Shown in pieces: positions 32,713-39,996 of a stretch of 64,000 nucleotides of DNA. The stretch spans positions 1,302,001 to 1,366,000 of the forward strand of contig NZ_CP044522.1 of assembly GCF_016495405.1 (NCBI RefSeq). The letters are read 5' to 3'. Below the pieces are notes generated by a model. It was not told where the DNA came from. It worked only from the letters and a program-made list of their open reading frames with translations, and made no database searches. How positions within the stretch are numbered: position 1 is the first letter of the stretch; every line of letters begins with the position of its first letter. The position numbers and the translations under genes were made by a program. The stretch comes from Cobetia sp. cqz5-12 (GTDB lineage Bacteria > Pseudomonadota > Gammaproteobacteria > Pseudomonadales > Halomonadaceae).

Positions 32713-33406
32713 TGACCTGCCACGGGTGAGCCAGAAGGCGGTGGATGCGTTGTTCGATCGCTTGGCCCAGCTGCATGGCGCTCATTGGCACCGACACTGC
32801 CGCGAGATGGGCTGGGGCATGGAGCAGGACGGCCAATGGGTCAGCTGTGACGTGGACGGTGAGTGGCTGGCGGCTTTGGGTCACCTGAGCACCCAGCACT
32901 TGCGCTGCGGTCTACAAGCCGAGAAGGCCCGCACTGCCAAGTCACTCAGACAGCGTGGCAACGCCTTCCCGCCTGACTCCGCGATGCGCTTTGCTGAGCT
33001 TTGCGAGATGACGCCGGAAGGCATGGGCCTGCCGGACTTCGATACCGCTTGGCAGGCATTGCAGGACCACGCATTCACCGGCAAGCCGTACCCGCATGAG
33101 GCCATCGCCGCCGCGGGCGAGCACATGGACCTTCACGGCATGGCCTCTGCCAGCTATCAGCGCATGGACAAGCACGAACGTGCCTTCCGCGTGTATTACC
33201 AGCAGGTGGTGGAGCGCTTTGCCCGGGGGGAAGACCTCAAGCCGCAAGCGGCCATTGGGCATGACGGCCAGCTGTCACCGGCAGAACGTGCCGCCATGGC
33301 GGGCCAGGCCCGCGCCCAGCAGCAAGCCGAGGCCGCTGGTCTGCCTCACACAATGAATGCCGATCAGGGGATGCGTTCCCTGCGTGCTGCACTGAAAGGA
33401 GCTTGA
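32567..33406 (+). CDS. Replication protein P-like helicase loader
   Basis: 279 aa. A lambda P-like core at about 50-210 (VDALFDRLAQLHGAHWHRH, FDTAWQALQDH, HMDLHGMASASYQRM, VYYQQVVERFARGE). It should load host DnaB at the O-bound origin. GGAGG precedes the ATG. The first 50 residues are Ser/Pro-rich, perhaps only because they overlap the initiator gene. Confidence 0.82.
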   Translation: MEAVAQLVQSVTRNSQPLKGVHSLSSAAVSKPKASRRPATSSMASGAADDLPRVSQKAVDALFDRLAQLHGAHWHRHCREMGWGMEQDGQWVSCDVDGEWLAALGHLSTQHLRCGLQAEKARTAKSLRQRGNAFPPDSAMRFAELCEMTPEGMGLPDFDTAWQALQDHAFTGKPYPHEAIAAAGEHMDLHGMASASYQRMDKHERAFRVYYQQVVERFARGEDLKPQAAIGHDGQLSPAERAAMAGQARAQQQAEAAGLPHTMNADQGMRSLRAALKGA

Positions 33407-33409
33407 CTC

Positions 33410-34198
33410 ATGAGCAACGTGATCCCGTTCGAGTTTGATGACCAGCAGGTGCGTGTGGTTGAGGGCGATGGGGGTGAGACCCTGTTCGTGGCTTCTGATG
33501 TGGCGTTGGCGCTTGGGTACTCCAATCCGCGAGATGCCGTCAGTCGCCATTGCAAGGGTGTCGTGAAACGCGACATCCCCACGGCTTCTGGCATTCAGTC
33601 ATTCAGCATGATTCGCGAGTCAGATCTCTATCGCCTGATCGTCAAGAGCAAGCTGCCTAGCGCCGTATCGTTTGAAGAATGGGTGTTCGATGAAGTCCTG
33701 CCGACCATCCGTAAGACCGGCAGCTATCAGGTGGCCCAGCCTGCGCCGGCACCGGTAGACCCCACCACGGACATCTCCCGCGCCTCTGCCATTGCCAGCG
33801 CGCTTGATGGTGCTGCCCGGGCATTCGGCTTTGACGACAACATGCGCTTGCTGTCGGTGAATCAGGCCGTGCAGAAGCGTACCGGCATCAACCTGCTGGA
33901 AGAGCTTGGGGCGACCCACCTGCTGAGTCCGATGAATGAGCGCTACCTGACCCCGACCGAGCTGGGCATGCCGTTGGACATGAGCGCGATCGCCATCAAC
34001 CGCCTGCTGCGCGACAAGGGCTTCCAGCGTCAGGAGCGTGACGGCAAGGGCAAGGCGTGCTGGGTGATGACTGAGGCAGGCCGCCAGTCAGGTGGCCGCA
34101 TGCTGGATACCGGCAAGCGGCACAGCGACGGCGCACCGGTGCAGCAGTTGAAGTGGCCGGAAAGCATCTCAGAGGCGCTGCGGGAGGATGCGGCATGA
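33410..34198 (+). CDS. Phage antirepressor, BRO-N domain
   Basis: 262 aa. The BRO-N domain (1-110) contains FVASDVALALGYSNPRDAVSRHCKG and ESDLYRLIVKSKLPSAVSFEEWVFDEVLPTIRKTGSY. A C-terminal domain (150-262) resembles antirepressor C-terminal regions (LTPTELGMPLDMSAIAINRLLRDKGFQ). Such proteins counter repressors or modulate host genes. Downstream genes overlap by 4 bp. Confidence 0.87.
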   Translation: MSNVIPFEFDDQQVRVVEGDGGETLFVASDVALALGYSNPRDAVSRHCKGVVKRDIPTASGIQSFSMIRESDLYRLIVKSKLPSAVSFEEWVFDEVLPTIRKTGSYQVAQPAPAPVDPTTDISRASAIASALDGAARAFGFDDNMRLLSVNQAVQKRTGINLLEELGATHLLSPMNERYLTPTELGMPLDMSAIAINRLLRDKGFQRQERDGKGKACWVMTEAGRQSGGRMLDTGKRHSDGAPVQQLKWPESISEALREDAA

Positions 34199-34428
34199 GC
34201 CCGAAGCATACCCCCAAGACAGCCACGCCCGATCTGACTGTGGTGCCGGAGCGCTTTTGGTGTGAGTCGTGTGGTCGCTGGCGGCCCGCGAGCCAGATGA
34301 AAGAGCAGGTGAGCAAGTATGAATGGCAGTACCTGCTCGAGTGCAAGGAATGTCAGTCGAGCAAGGGCCATGCCCACCGGCCAGCAGTGAATGTCAGTCG
34401 TCGCTTGAAGCAGGGTGGTGCCCGATGA
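34195..34428 (+). CDS. Small zinc-ribbon phage protein
   Basis: 77 aa with CESCGRW and CKEC, 30 residues apart, a probable Zn ribbon. ATGA overlap with the antirepressor gene sets the start at 34195. Unknown role. Confidence 0.72.
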   Translation: MSPKHTPKTATPDLTVVPERFWCESCGRWRPASQMKEQVSKYEWQYLLECKECQSSKGHAHRPAVNVSRRLKQGGAR

Positions 34429-34610
34429 GCTATCGCCCCGCTGGCAGCTACAGGCGCCCGAATCGTTCAGCCCTGCGCCGCTGCTTTGCCTGCGGTAGTC
34501 GCGTGGCCATCCATCAGCTGGCGGGGTGTCTGGGGACGTGCAAGCGCTGCATTGCCCTGGGCGCTCCCCGCTTCAATGCCAATGGTGAGCGACTGAGGGG
34601 GCAAGCGTGA
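34425..34610 (+). CDS. Small Cys-rich phage protein
   Basis: 61 aa, basic, with CFACGSR and CLGTCKRC, a likely zinc finger. Starts and stops overlap neighbours by 4 bp. Confidence 0.7.
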   Translation: MSYRPAGSYRRPNRSALRRCFACGSRVAIHQLAGCLGTCKRCIALGAPRFNANGERLRGQA

Positions 34611-34909
34611 CTGAGACCACACCCAAGCCCGCTGGCGGCCCACTGGCCCGCAAGGCCGCGATGTTGTGCCAGGCCGAGGGATTCCATCGCTATCTGGATC
34701 AGGCGCGCCGGGCTCGACACGGCATCGATACCAATGTGCTGCCGGATGGTACGCACAAGGAGGAAGACGCGGTGGACTTTATTCGCACGGCCTGCGGGGT
34801 AAAAAGTCGCGCCGAGATCGATCATGAGCCGAGGGCGGCGCACATGCTGCGCCGGATCATCACCAACTATCGCCGCTGGCAATCCAATCAGGTGAGGGCA
34901 TCGTCATGA
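34607..34909 (+). CDS. Hypothetical phage protein
   Basis: 100 aa. GTG start in a GTGA overlap; end overlaps the nuclease gene. Basic helical C terminus (AAHMLRRIITNYRRWQ). It may assist the nuclease, judging only from the coupling. Confidence 0.7.
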   Translation: MTETTPKPAGGPLARKAAMLCQAEGFHRYLDQARRARHGIDTNVLPDGTHKEEDAVDFIRTACGVKSRAEIDHEPRAAHMLRRIITNYRRWQSNQVRASS

Positions 34910-35442
34910 GCTGGGCAACACATCCTTCCGCCAAGGTGGCGGCCCGCAAGTCGCCGAACCGTACCGCCGGCCAAGCCCGCAAGTCGGCGCCACGCATAGA
35001 CCGTGAAGGGTTGGAGCAGAAGGTGCTGATTCGCTGGCTGTACGCGCAACATCAGAACGGCATGCAGGTGGGGCAGTTGCTGGGCGGTGTGGTCTACCAC
35101 GTCCCCAATGGTGGCAAGCGCAACAAGAAGACGGCGGCAGACCTCAAGATGCAAGGCGTGCGGGCAGGGGTGAGTGACCTGGTGGTGGCCACGGCCCGTG
35201 GCGGGTATCACGGGCTCTATATCGAGTTCAAAGCGGCGCCGCCACATGATGCCGCCCTGGCGAAGTCTCAGCGCGAATGGCTTGAGAAGATGGAGGGCAA
35301 TGGCTATCTGGCGGTGCTGGCCAAGGGCGTGGATGAGGCCAAGGCGGTGCTGGTGGCTTATGCGAGCTGGCCCGAAACGGTGGTGGCCGGTGAGCCAGAA
35401 GTGATGCCGCATGGCAGTGAGTGGCGCAAGGCAACGGCATAG
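34906..35442 (+). CDS. VRR-NUC domain nuclease
   Basis: 178 aa. The VRR-NUC fold lies at about 35-155: LEQKVLIRWLYAQ, then HVPNGGKRN, GVRAGVSDLVVA and LYIEFKAA (metal-binding Asp, Glu-X-Lys), and QREWLEKM. Phages use such enzymes in recombination or Holliday-junction cleavage, taking the place of Rap/RusA in lambdoid genomes. Confidence 0.88.
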   Translation: MSWATHPSAKVAARKSPNRTAGQARKSAPRIDREGLEQKVLIRWLYAQHQNGMQVGQLLGGVVYHVPNGGKRNKKTAADLKMQGVRAGVSDLVVATARGGYHGLYIEFKAAPPHDAALAKSQREWLEKMEGNGYLAVLAKGVDEAKAVLVAYASWPETVVAGEPEVMPHGSEWRKATA

Positions 35443-35477
35443 CGCTCACGTAGCAACCCGGAGCAGGAGGGCAGGAC

Positions 35478-36035
35478 ATGCAGCGGATCGAGGATATGGG
35501 GCTGGCGGAGACCTTCCGCCTGATCGAGAAGCTGCCGGAGGGCGTGAGGCGTCAGCAGGCGTTGGCGCATGCTCTGGATGAGCTGCTCGAGGAGGAGATC
35601 GAGTATCGCACCGGGCTACGCCATCAGAATGCCGGATGGCATCAGGTGTCATCGGTGGGCGGCATGGGGGAAGGGCGTGGCGAGTGCACGGGGCTGGTGG
35701 ATCACGTCGGTAAGGCGGCAGAGCGCTATCAGCAGGAAAGCCAGTGGCGGACGATGGCGGCGGCGTTGCTGTCACGCCTGACCGATCGCCAGCGCATGGC
35801 GGTACTGCTGGCGGCCTATGCCATTCCGCCGGTGCAGCATTGCCAGTCACCGCGCATGATGACCCAATCGCAGGCCGTGGCGGCGCAGGTGGCGATTCTG
35901 GCACGACTGGGATGGGTGCCCGGGGCAGTGAAGGTGGCGCCGTTCAAGTCATCTACGTCGCTTCGAAAAGCAGCAGCGCGTGGCCGTGACTCACTACTGT
36001 ATATGGTGCTTTCTCAGGCTGAAATGGCTGCCTGA
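35478..36035 (+). CDS. Probable late antiterminator (Q-like position)
   Basis: 185 aa. AGGAGG precedes the ATG. No clear zinc motif, so it is not a lambda Q homologue by eye. It has helical domains with an HTH-like part (TDRQRMAVLLAAYA...TQSQAVAAQVAILARLG). A strong promoter and a terminator follow at once, and the lysis genes come next, which is exactly the Q-PR'-tR' arrangement. The function is inferred from context only. Confidence 0.6.
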   Translation: MQRIEDMGLAETFRLIEKLPEGVRRQQALAHALDELLEEEIEYRTGLRHQNAGWHQVSSVGGMGEGRGECTGLVDHVGKAAERYQQESQWRTMAAALLSRLTDRQRMAVLLAAYAIPPVQHCQSPRMMTQSQAVAAQVAILARLGWVPGAVKVAPFKSSTSLRKAAARGRDSLLYMVLSQAEMAA

Positions 36036-36045
36036 CTACCACATG

Positions 36046-36074
36046 TTGCAAAAGTGGCCGCGAGAGGGTACGAT
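36046..36074 (+). promoter_or_regulatory. Late promoter PR' (candidate)
   Basis: TTGCAA, 17-bp spacer, TACGAT. Transcription would begin near 36081 and meet a terminator about 45 nt later. Confidence 0.65.
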
Positions 36075-36121
36075 CCAGCTATTGTGTGATTCTTGCGTCT
36101 CTGGATCACCGCTCATTTCAA

Positions 36122-36147
36122 GGCCCTGCCATCTGGCGGGGCTTTTT
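36122..36147 (+). terminator. Late terminator tR'
   Basis: GCCCTGCC / GGCGGGGC, loop ATCT, TTTTT. Nearly the same hairpin recurs at 36447 and 38067. Confidence 0.85.
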
Positions 36148-36222
36148 CGTTGGGCATCGTTTGTGAGTCCAACACTGCCAAGCTATATCCTGACGGCGTT
36201 ATTCACACTAGAGGGTGCAATA

Positions 36223-36435
36223 GTGCCGCATGAATTGATTCATCCCACCTTGGTGAACGAGGCGAAGCGTGGTGATATGCGCTCGCTCGGAGAAGCGCTT
36301 TGTGTGGTATGCGACGATATTGGTATGGAGTTGGCTGATGTAATGGATGAGTTCGATTTTTCAGGACTGGAGTTGGAGCTCGCTAAAGAGGCACTTTCTC
36401 AAGGCCGTTACTTCCGACGATTACGCGGTAGTTGA
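36223..36435 (+). CDS. Small acidic phage protein
   Basis: 70 aa, GTG start with GAGGG 7 nt upstream. Helical acidic middle (GMELADVMDEFDFSGLELELAKEAL). It lies between two near-identical terminators, with lower GC than its neighbours: a moron-like unit. No family. Confidence 0.6.
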   Translation: MPHELIHPTLVNEAKRGDMRSLGEALCVVCDDIGMELADVMDEFDFSGLELELAKEALSQGRYFRRLRGS

Positions 36436-36446
36436 CGGCTGTCTCG

Positions 36447-36474
36447 AAAGCCCTGCCATCCGGCGGGGCTTTTT
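36447..36474 (+). terminator. Terminator before the endolysin gene
   Basis: AAAGCCCTGCC / GGCGGGGCTTTTT, second copy of the late-operon hairpin. Confidence 0.85.
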
Positions 36475-36489
36475 CGTATCTGCTTACCG

Positions 36490-37029
36490 GTGATTCCCAT
36501 GCCTGCACATGCCCCCGCGCACTGGCTCGATGAGGTCGAGCTGGTGGGCTTCGATGCGCCTGTTGATCAGGCAGCTGATGACGCCAGCAATCTGGCGGCC
36601 TTCCTGGACACCATTGCCTATGCCGAGGGTACGCCCCGCTTCAGCTCGATTGAGGGTTATGACGTGCTGGTGGGTGGCAAGACCTTCGATGGCTTCGATG
36701 ATCACCCCCGCCAGTCGGTATGGCTGCCGAATCTGGGCATTCACTCGACGGCAGCTGGCCGCTATCAATTTCTGATCCGTACCTGGGATGACCTGGCTAA
36801 GCGCTTCCACCTGCCGGACTTCTCGCCGGCCTCTCAGGATGAGGCGGCCAAGCAGTTGATCCGCCAGTGCCGGGCATTGGGGCTGGTGTATGACGGGCGC
36901 ATCGCTGAGGCCATCCACGCCTGCCGGCGCATCTGGGCGAGCCTGCCAGGGGCAGGTTACGGCCAGCGTGAGCTTGATACCGATGAGCTGCTGGGCGTGT
37001 ACGTGCGTGCTGGCGGCCACATCGCATAA
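36490..37029 (+). CDS. Endolysin, lambda R-like transglycosylase (GH104)
   Basis: 179 aa. Strong resemblance to lambda R: FLDTIAYAEGTPRF (catalytic Glu), GYDVLVGG, DHPRQ, STAAGRYQFL, IWASLPGAGYGQ. It cuts the glycan strands of peptidoglycan. No signal peptide, so it depends on the holin. Starts at GTG 36490 or ATG 36499; neither has a strong ribosome site. It has about 20 extra N-terminal residues relative to lambda R. Confidence 0.93.
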   Translation: MIPMPAHAPAHWLDEVELVGFDAPVDQAADDASNLAAFLDTIAYAEGTPRFSSIEGYDVLVGGKTFDGFDDHPRQSVWLPNLGIHSTAAGRYQFLIRTWDDLAKRFHLPDFSPASQDEAAKQLIRQCRALGLVYDGRIAEAIHACRRIWASLPGAGYGQRELDTDELLGVYVRAGGHIA

Positions 37030-37073
37030 CGATAACGACGAACTACGCAGGGCCTACCGACTCAGGAGGCCAT

Positions 37074-37427
37074 ATGCATGATGACGACCACGAGCCCGCC
37101 GATATGCCACACCGCGATCCATCGACATGGCAGATGCTGCTGGAGTGGCTACAGCCGTATCAAGCCAACCTCTATGCAGCGGGGCTGTCATTCGCGATCG
37201 CACTGCTGCGCGGCCTGCATGCTGGTGGCCGCTTCTACAAGTCATTGCTCGAGGCGACCCTGGTAGGTGGCCTGACATTGGCGCTCAAGCCGCTGCTGGA
37301 CTGGGGCGGCTTGGATCAGGACATGGCCGTGGCCATCGGGGCTGCGATCGCTTTCCTCGGTGTCGAGTGGCTGCGTGCCAAGTCTGACGCCATCTTCGAT
37401 AAGGTGCTGGGACGATGGCTGCACTGA
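37074..37427 (+). CDS. Holin, lambda S-like
   Basis: 117 aa with three membrane helices. YAAGLSFAIALLRGLHAGG and LLEATLVGGLTLALKPLLD resemble lambda S. An acidic N-terminal extension (HDDDHEPAD) precedes a second Met at residue 11. Unlike lambda, the holin gene follows the endolysin gene. Rz starts 13 bp before its stop. Confidence 0.85.
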   Translation: MHDDDHEPADMPHRDPSTWQMLLEWLQPYQANLYAAGLSFAIALLRGLHAGGRFYKSLLEATLVGGLTLALKPLLDWGGLDQDMAVAIGAAIAFLGVEWLRAKSDAIFDKVLGRWLH

Positions 37428-37840
37428 TCACGACCGCGTGGGCATGGGGCCGCAAGCTGATATCAGGCGTGAAGATCGAGGTCATCCTGATGGCGGTGGT
37501 GCTGGGCTGGGGTGCGATGAAGACCTATGAGGCGACCAAGGCCGAGCAGCATGCCAATGATCTCAAGGCTGAGCTATCCACCGAGAAGGCGGTCAACCGC
37601 GGGCTCGAGATGATGGCGCTGCACTACGGCAATCAGATGAAGCGATTGTCCGTCGCATTGGAGGCACGCGAGGCCAGCCGCGCTCTGGATGACCGTTCAA
37701 TCATGGCTGCTCGGGCAGCTGCACGCCGGATGGAGAGAGACGATGCGCCGACTGGGGATTGGGCTGACCGGCCTGTGCCTGACGCTGCTGCTGAGTGGCT
37801 GCAGCGCCTTCGAGAGCAAGCCAGTGGTGATGCCCACTGA
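37415..37840 (+). CDS. Rz-like inner-membrane spanin
   Basis: 141 aa. N-terminal membrane helix (about 20-37), coiled-coil region (40-110), and a Pro/Ala-rich end. It pairs with the Rz1 lipoprotein to disrupt the outer membrane. It overlaps holin and Rz1. Confidence 0.82.
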   Translation: MAALITTAWAWGRKLISGVKIEVILMAVVLGWGAMKTYEATKAEQHANDLKAELSTEKAVNRGLEMMALHYGNQMKRLSVALEAREASRALDDRSIMAARAAARRMERDDAPTGDWADRPVPDAAAEWLQRLREQASGDAH

Positions 37841-38051
37841 GTGGCAGTGCACACCCGAAGTGCCGAGCTATCTGCTCAATCCACTGCCTGCGCCTGATCG
37901 GCCAGTGACATCCAACCGCGATCTGCTCAGCCTGCTGGCCGACTATGAGTCACAGCGCCGTCGCTTCAATGCTGACCGCACGGCGACGGCCTCTATCCTC
38001 GAGCGCCTGGCCGATGGGCCTGATAGCGCCGAGCAGACGACTGCTGAGTGA
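37743..38051 (+). CDS. Rz1-like outer-membrane spanin lipoprotein
   Basis: 102 aa. Lipoprotein signal MRRLGIGLTGLCLTLLLSGC with lipobox LSGC; the mature part is Pro-rich (LNPLPAPDRP). It starts inside Rz in the +1 frame and continues 211 bp past its end, longer than lambda Rz1. Confidence 0.85.
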   Translation: MRRLGIGLTGLCLTLLLSGCSAFESKPVVMPTEWQCTPEVPSYLLNPLPAPDRPVTSNRDLLSLLADYESQRRRFNADRTATASILERLADGPDSAEQTTAE

Positions 38052-38066
38052 CACCACAAGAATTGA

Positions 38067-38095
38067 AAAGCCCTGCCTTCCGGCGGGGCTTTTTT
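38067..38095 (+). terminator. Terminator after the lysis genes
   Basis: AAAGCCCTGCC / GGCGGGGCTTTTTT, third copy of the late hairpin. Confidence 0.85.
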
Positions 38096-38230
38096 GTGGG
38101 CGCTTCACCCGCGCCCGGCACTTACCAGAGCCTTTCAGGATAGAGCCTGAGGAGCGCCGATGGCTTCATCGGGCCTCTCTGGGTTGGCGACTCCTGGGTG
38201 ACAGGCTCTATCTCTAAAAGGCTTCTACCG

Positions 38231-38740
38231 ATGACAAACGTTATTCCATTCGATTACGAAGGCCAGTCGGTCCGCTTCAACACAGATTGCTGGATCAATG
38301 CTACTGACATTGGCAAGCGCTTTGGCAAGAGACCGGCCAAATGGCTGGAGCTTCCGCGAACCCAAAGCTATATCGCTGCCTTGGCTAGAGCGATGGGGAG
38401 GACCGATGTCCGAAAATCGGACTTCGGTCTCGTGATCACCCGAAGAGGCGGCTTGCTACAAGGCACATGGCTGCATCCCAAGCTAGCGGTGGCCTTCGCG
38501 CGATGGCTGGATGATGACTTTGCCGCATGGTGTGACCTACGCATCGATGCGTTGATGCGCGGTGAGCTGAGCGCTATGCAAGAGTTCGAGAAGGCCTGTC
38601 GCGCACTGGATGACCAGAATGCCAAGGGCAGCCTTGCCGGTCGCGAGCTGGCCAGCCATCGGTGGGTCAAGCCGGCGCTGGAGTCTCGCGCTGACTACTG
38701 GCGGCAAGAGCTCCAGATGGCGTTACCCATCGACTCATGA
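38231..38740 (+). CDS. KilA-N domain protein
   Basis: 169 aa. The KilA-N DNA-binding fold covers 1-115: WINATDIGKRFGKRPAKWL, RGGLLQGTWLHPKLAVAFARWL. Its opening resembles that of the antirepressor (NVIPF). KilA-N proteins act as antirepressors or regulators. It follows the lysis terminator and may be a separately expressed moron. Confidence 0.85.
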   Translation: MTNVIPFDYEGQSVRFNTDCWINATDIGKRFGKRPAKWLELPRTQSYIAALARAMGRTDVRKSDFGLVITRRGGLLQGTWLHPKLAVAFARWLDDDFAAWCDLRIDALMRGELSAMQEFEKACRALDDQNAKGSLAGRELASHRWVKPALESRADYWRQELQMALPIDS

Positions 38741-38757
38741 TCACTCCCTTGTCCTGG

Positions 38758-38949
38758 TCACAGTACGCGGTCTCGCCCAGTGCCTCCGTCGCGGATGACA
38801 TAGAGCTTGTATCCCTTGATATGGGCGAGAGTCTCAGCGTACTCACGGGCTTCGGCTTCCTGCTTGAATGTCTTGTGCGGCATATCCTCGAGCTCACGAC
38901 GTACTGCCCAGCCGTCAGTGCAGCGATAGAGATATAGCTCGAGCATCAT
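38758..38949 (-). CDS. Antisense small phage protein
   Basis: 63 aa with ELYLYRCTDGWAVRRELEDM and a KGYKLYVIRDGG end. An ideal AAGGAG lies 7 nt before the ATG at 38949. It opposes the late operon between KilA-N and HNH. No family. Confidence 0.7.
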   Translation of the reverse strand: MMLELYLYRCTDGWAVRRELEDMPHKTFKQEAEAREYAETLAHIKGYKLYVIRDGGTGRDRVL

Positions 38950-39022
38950 GGGAGTCTCCTTTGATCGGTGTCCCTGCATGTTCGTGTATGCGCAACTCTC
39001 AACGTAGTAGAGGAGATGGTCT

Positions 39023-39385
39023 GTGCCTATCAAACCGCCGCGACCCTGCAAGGCCCCCATGTGTGGTGGCAAGACGACTGCCTCTCACGGGTACTGCGAG
39101 GCGCATGCCGATCGCGCCATCAACTGGGGCAAGAGTAAGCGAGGCGGGCAAGGCCGAGGTGGTCGGCCATGGCGGCGACTGAGAAACGCGATTCTCAAGC
39201 GTGATCGCTATCTCTGCCAGCCATGCGAGCGCATGAATCGCATCACGCCAGCTACTGAAGTTGATCACATTGTGGGTAAGGCTCAGGGCGGCACAGACGC
39301 CGCTGACAACCTCGAGGCGATCTGCAAGGCCTGCCATCAGACCAAGACGGCAAGCGAGGCGCTGGCGGCCAGATCAGGCGACTGA
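39023..39385 (+). CDS. HNH endonuclease
   Basis: 120 aa. CKAPMCGG and the core HNH pattern: LKRDRYLCQPCERM, EVDHIVGKAQGG, NLEAICKACHQTK (Cys pairs bind zinc). GTG start with GAGGAG. HNH proteins of HK97-type phages sit beside terminase and are needed for cos cleavage. Confidence 0.92.
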   Translation: MPIKPPRPCKAPMCGGKTTASHGYCEAHADRAINWGKSKRGGQGRGGRPWRRLRNAILKRDRYLCQPCERMNRITPATEVDHIVGKAQGGTDAADNLEAICKACHQTKTASEALAARSGD

Positions 39386-39510
39386 GGCAGGACCTGAGAG
39401 GGGGGAGGGGGGTGCAATCTCTACCACCTTTGGGGGCGGCCACCGTTCCGTTACGTTTCTTTCTCACACCCGCGAAATTGAAAAATCAGCCTAGCGCGAA
39501 GGATTCTCAG
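39386..39510. other. Candidate cos region
   Basis: 125 bp gap between HNH and small terminase, with G-runs (GAGAGGGGGGAGGGGGG) and the short repeat TTCCGTTACG/TTTCTTTC. By analogy with HK97-type phages the cohesive end site could lie here. No direct proof. Confidence 0.35.
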
Positions 39511-39990
39511 ATGACACGAGGTCGCAAGCCCAAACCAAGCCACTTGAAGGCGGTGCAGGGCAACGCCGGCAAGCGTGCCATCAACCATGACGAGCCCGAG
39601 GGCGATGCGCTCGATGAAGCCCCGCCGGCACCCGACTGGCTGTGCGAGATCGGCCGCGATGCCTGGGACAAGCTTGCGCCCTGGTTGGTCGGCTCCAAGA
39701 TCCTGACGCGCTCTGACCTGCATCAGCTTGAGGCCTACTGCGATGCCTACGCCACCTGGCGGCAGGCCGTGGTCGAGATCCAGCAATGCGGCCTGGTGCT
39801 GGAAAGCCCTGCCACCGGTGCCCCCATCAAGAACCCAGCTCTGACCGCGAAGAATGAGGCAGCCCGCCAGATGACCACATTCGGCAGCGCACTCGGTCTC
39901 GACCCGTCCAGCCGAGCACGCTTGGCCGTGCCCGGGTCCAAGGATGCCGCCAACCCCTTCGCCGAGCTGCTGGGTGGCAACAAGCGATGA
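39511..39990 (+). CDS. Terminase small subunit, P27 family
   Basis: 159 aa. RGRKPKPSHLKAVQGNAGKRAIN, the P27-type start, then LTRSDLHQLEAYCDAYATWRQA and a C-terminal FGSALGLDPSSRARL. It recognises viral DNA for packaging. AAGGA precedes the ATG. Confidence 0.92.
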   Translation: MTRGRKPKPSHLKAVQGNAGKRAINHDEPEGDALDEAPPAPDWLCEIGRDAWDKLAPWLVGSKILTRSDLHQLEAYCDAYATWRQAVVEIQQCGLVLESPATGAPIKNPALTAKNEAARQMTTFGSALGLDPSSRARLAVPGSKDAANPFAELLGGNKR

Positions 39991-39996
39991 CACTCA

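Noticed and set aside
35478..36035. Firm assignment of the 185-aa gene to the lambda Q family
   Set aside because: No zinc-finger motif or recognisable Q sequence; only the context supports it.
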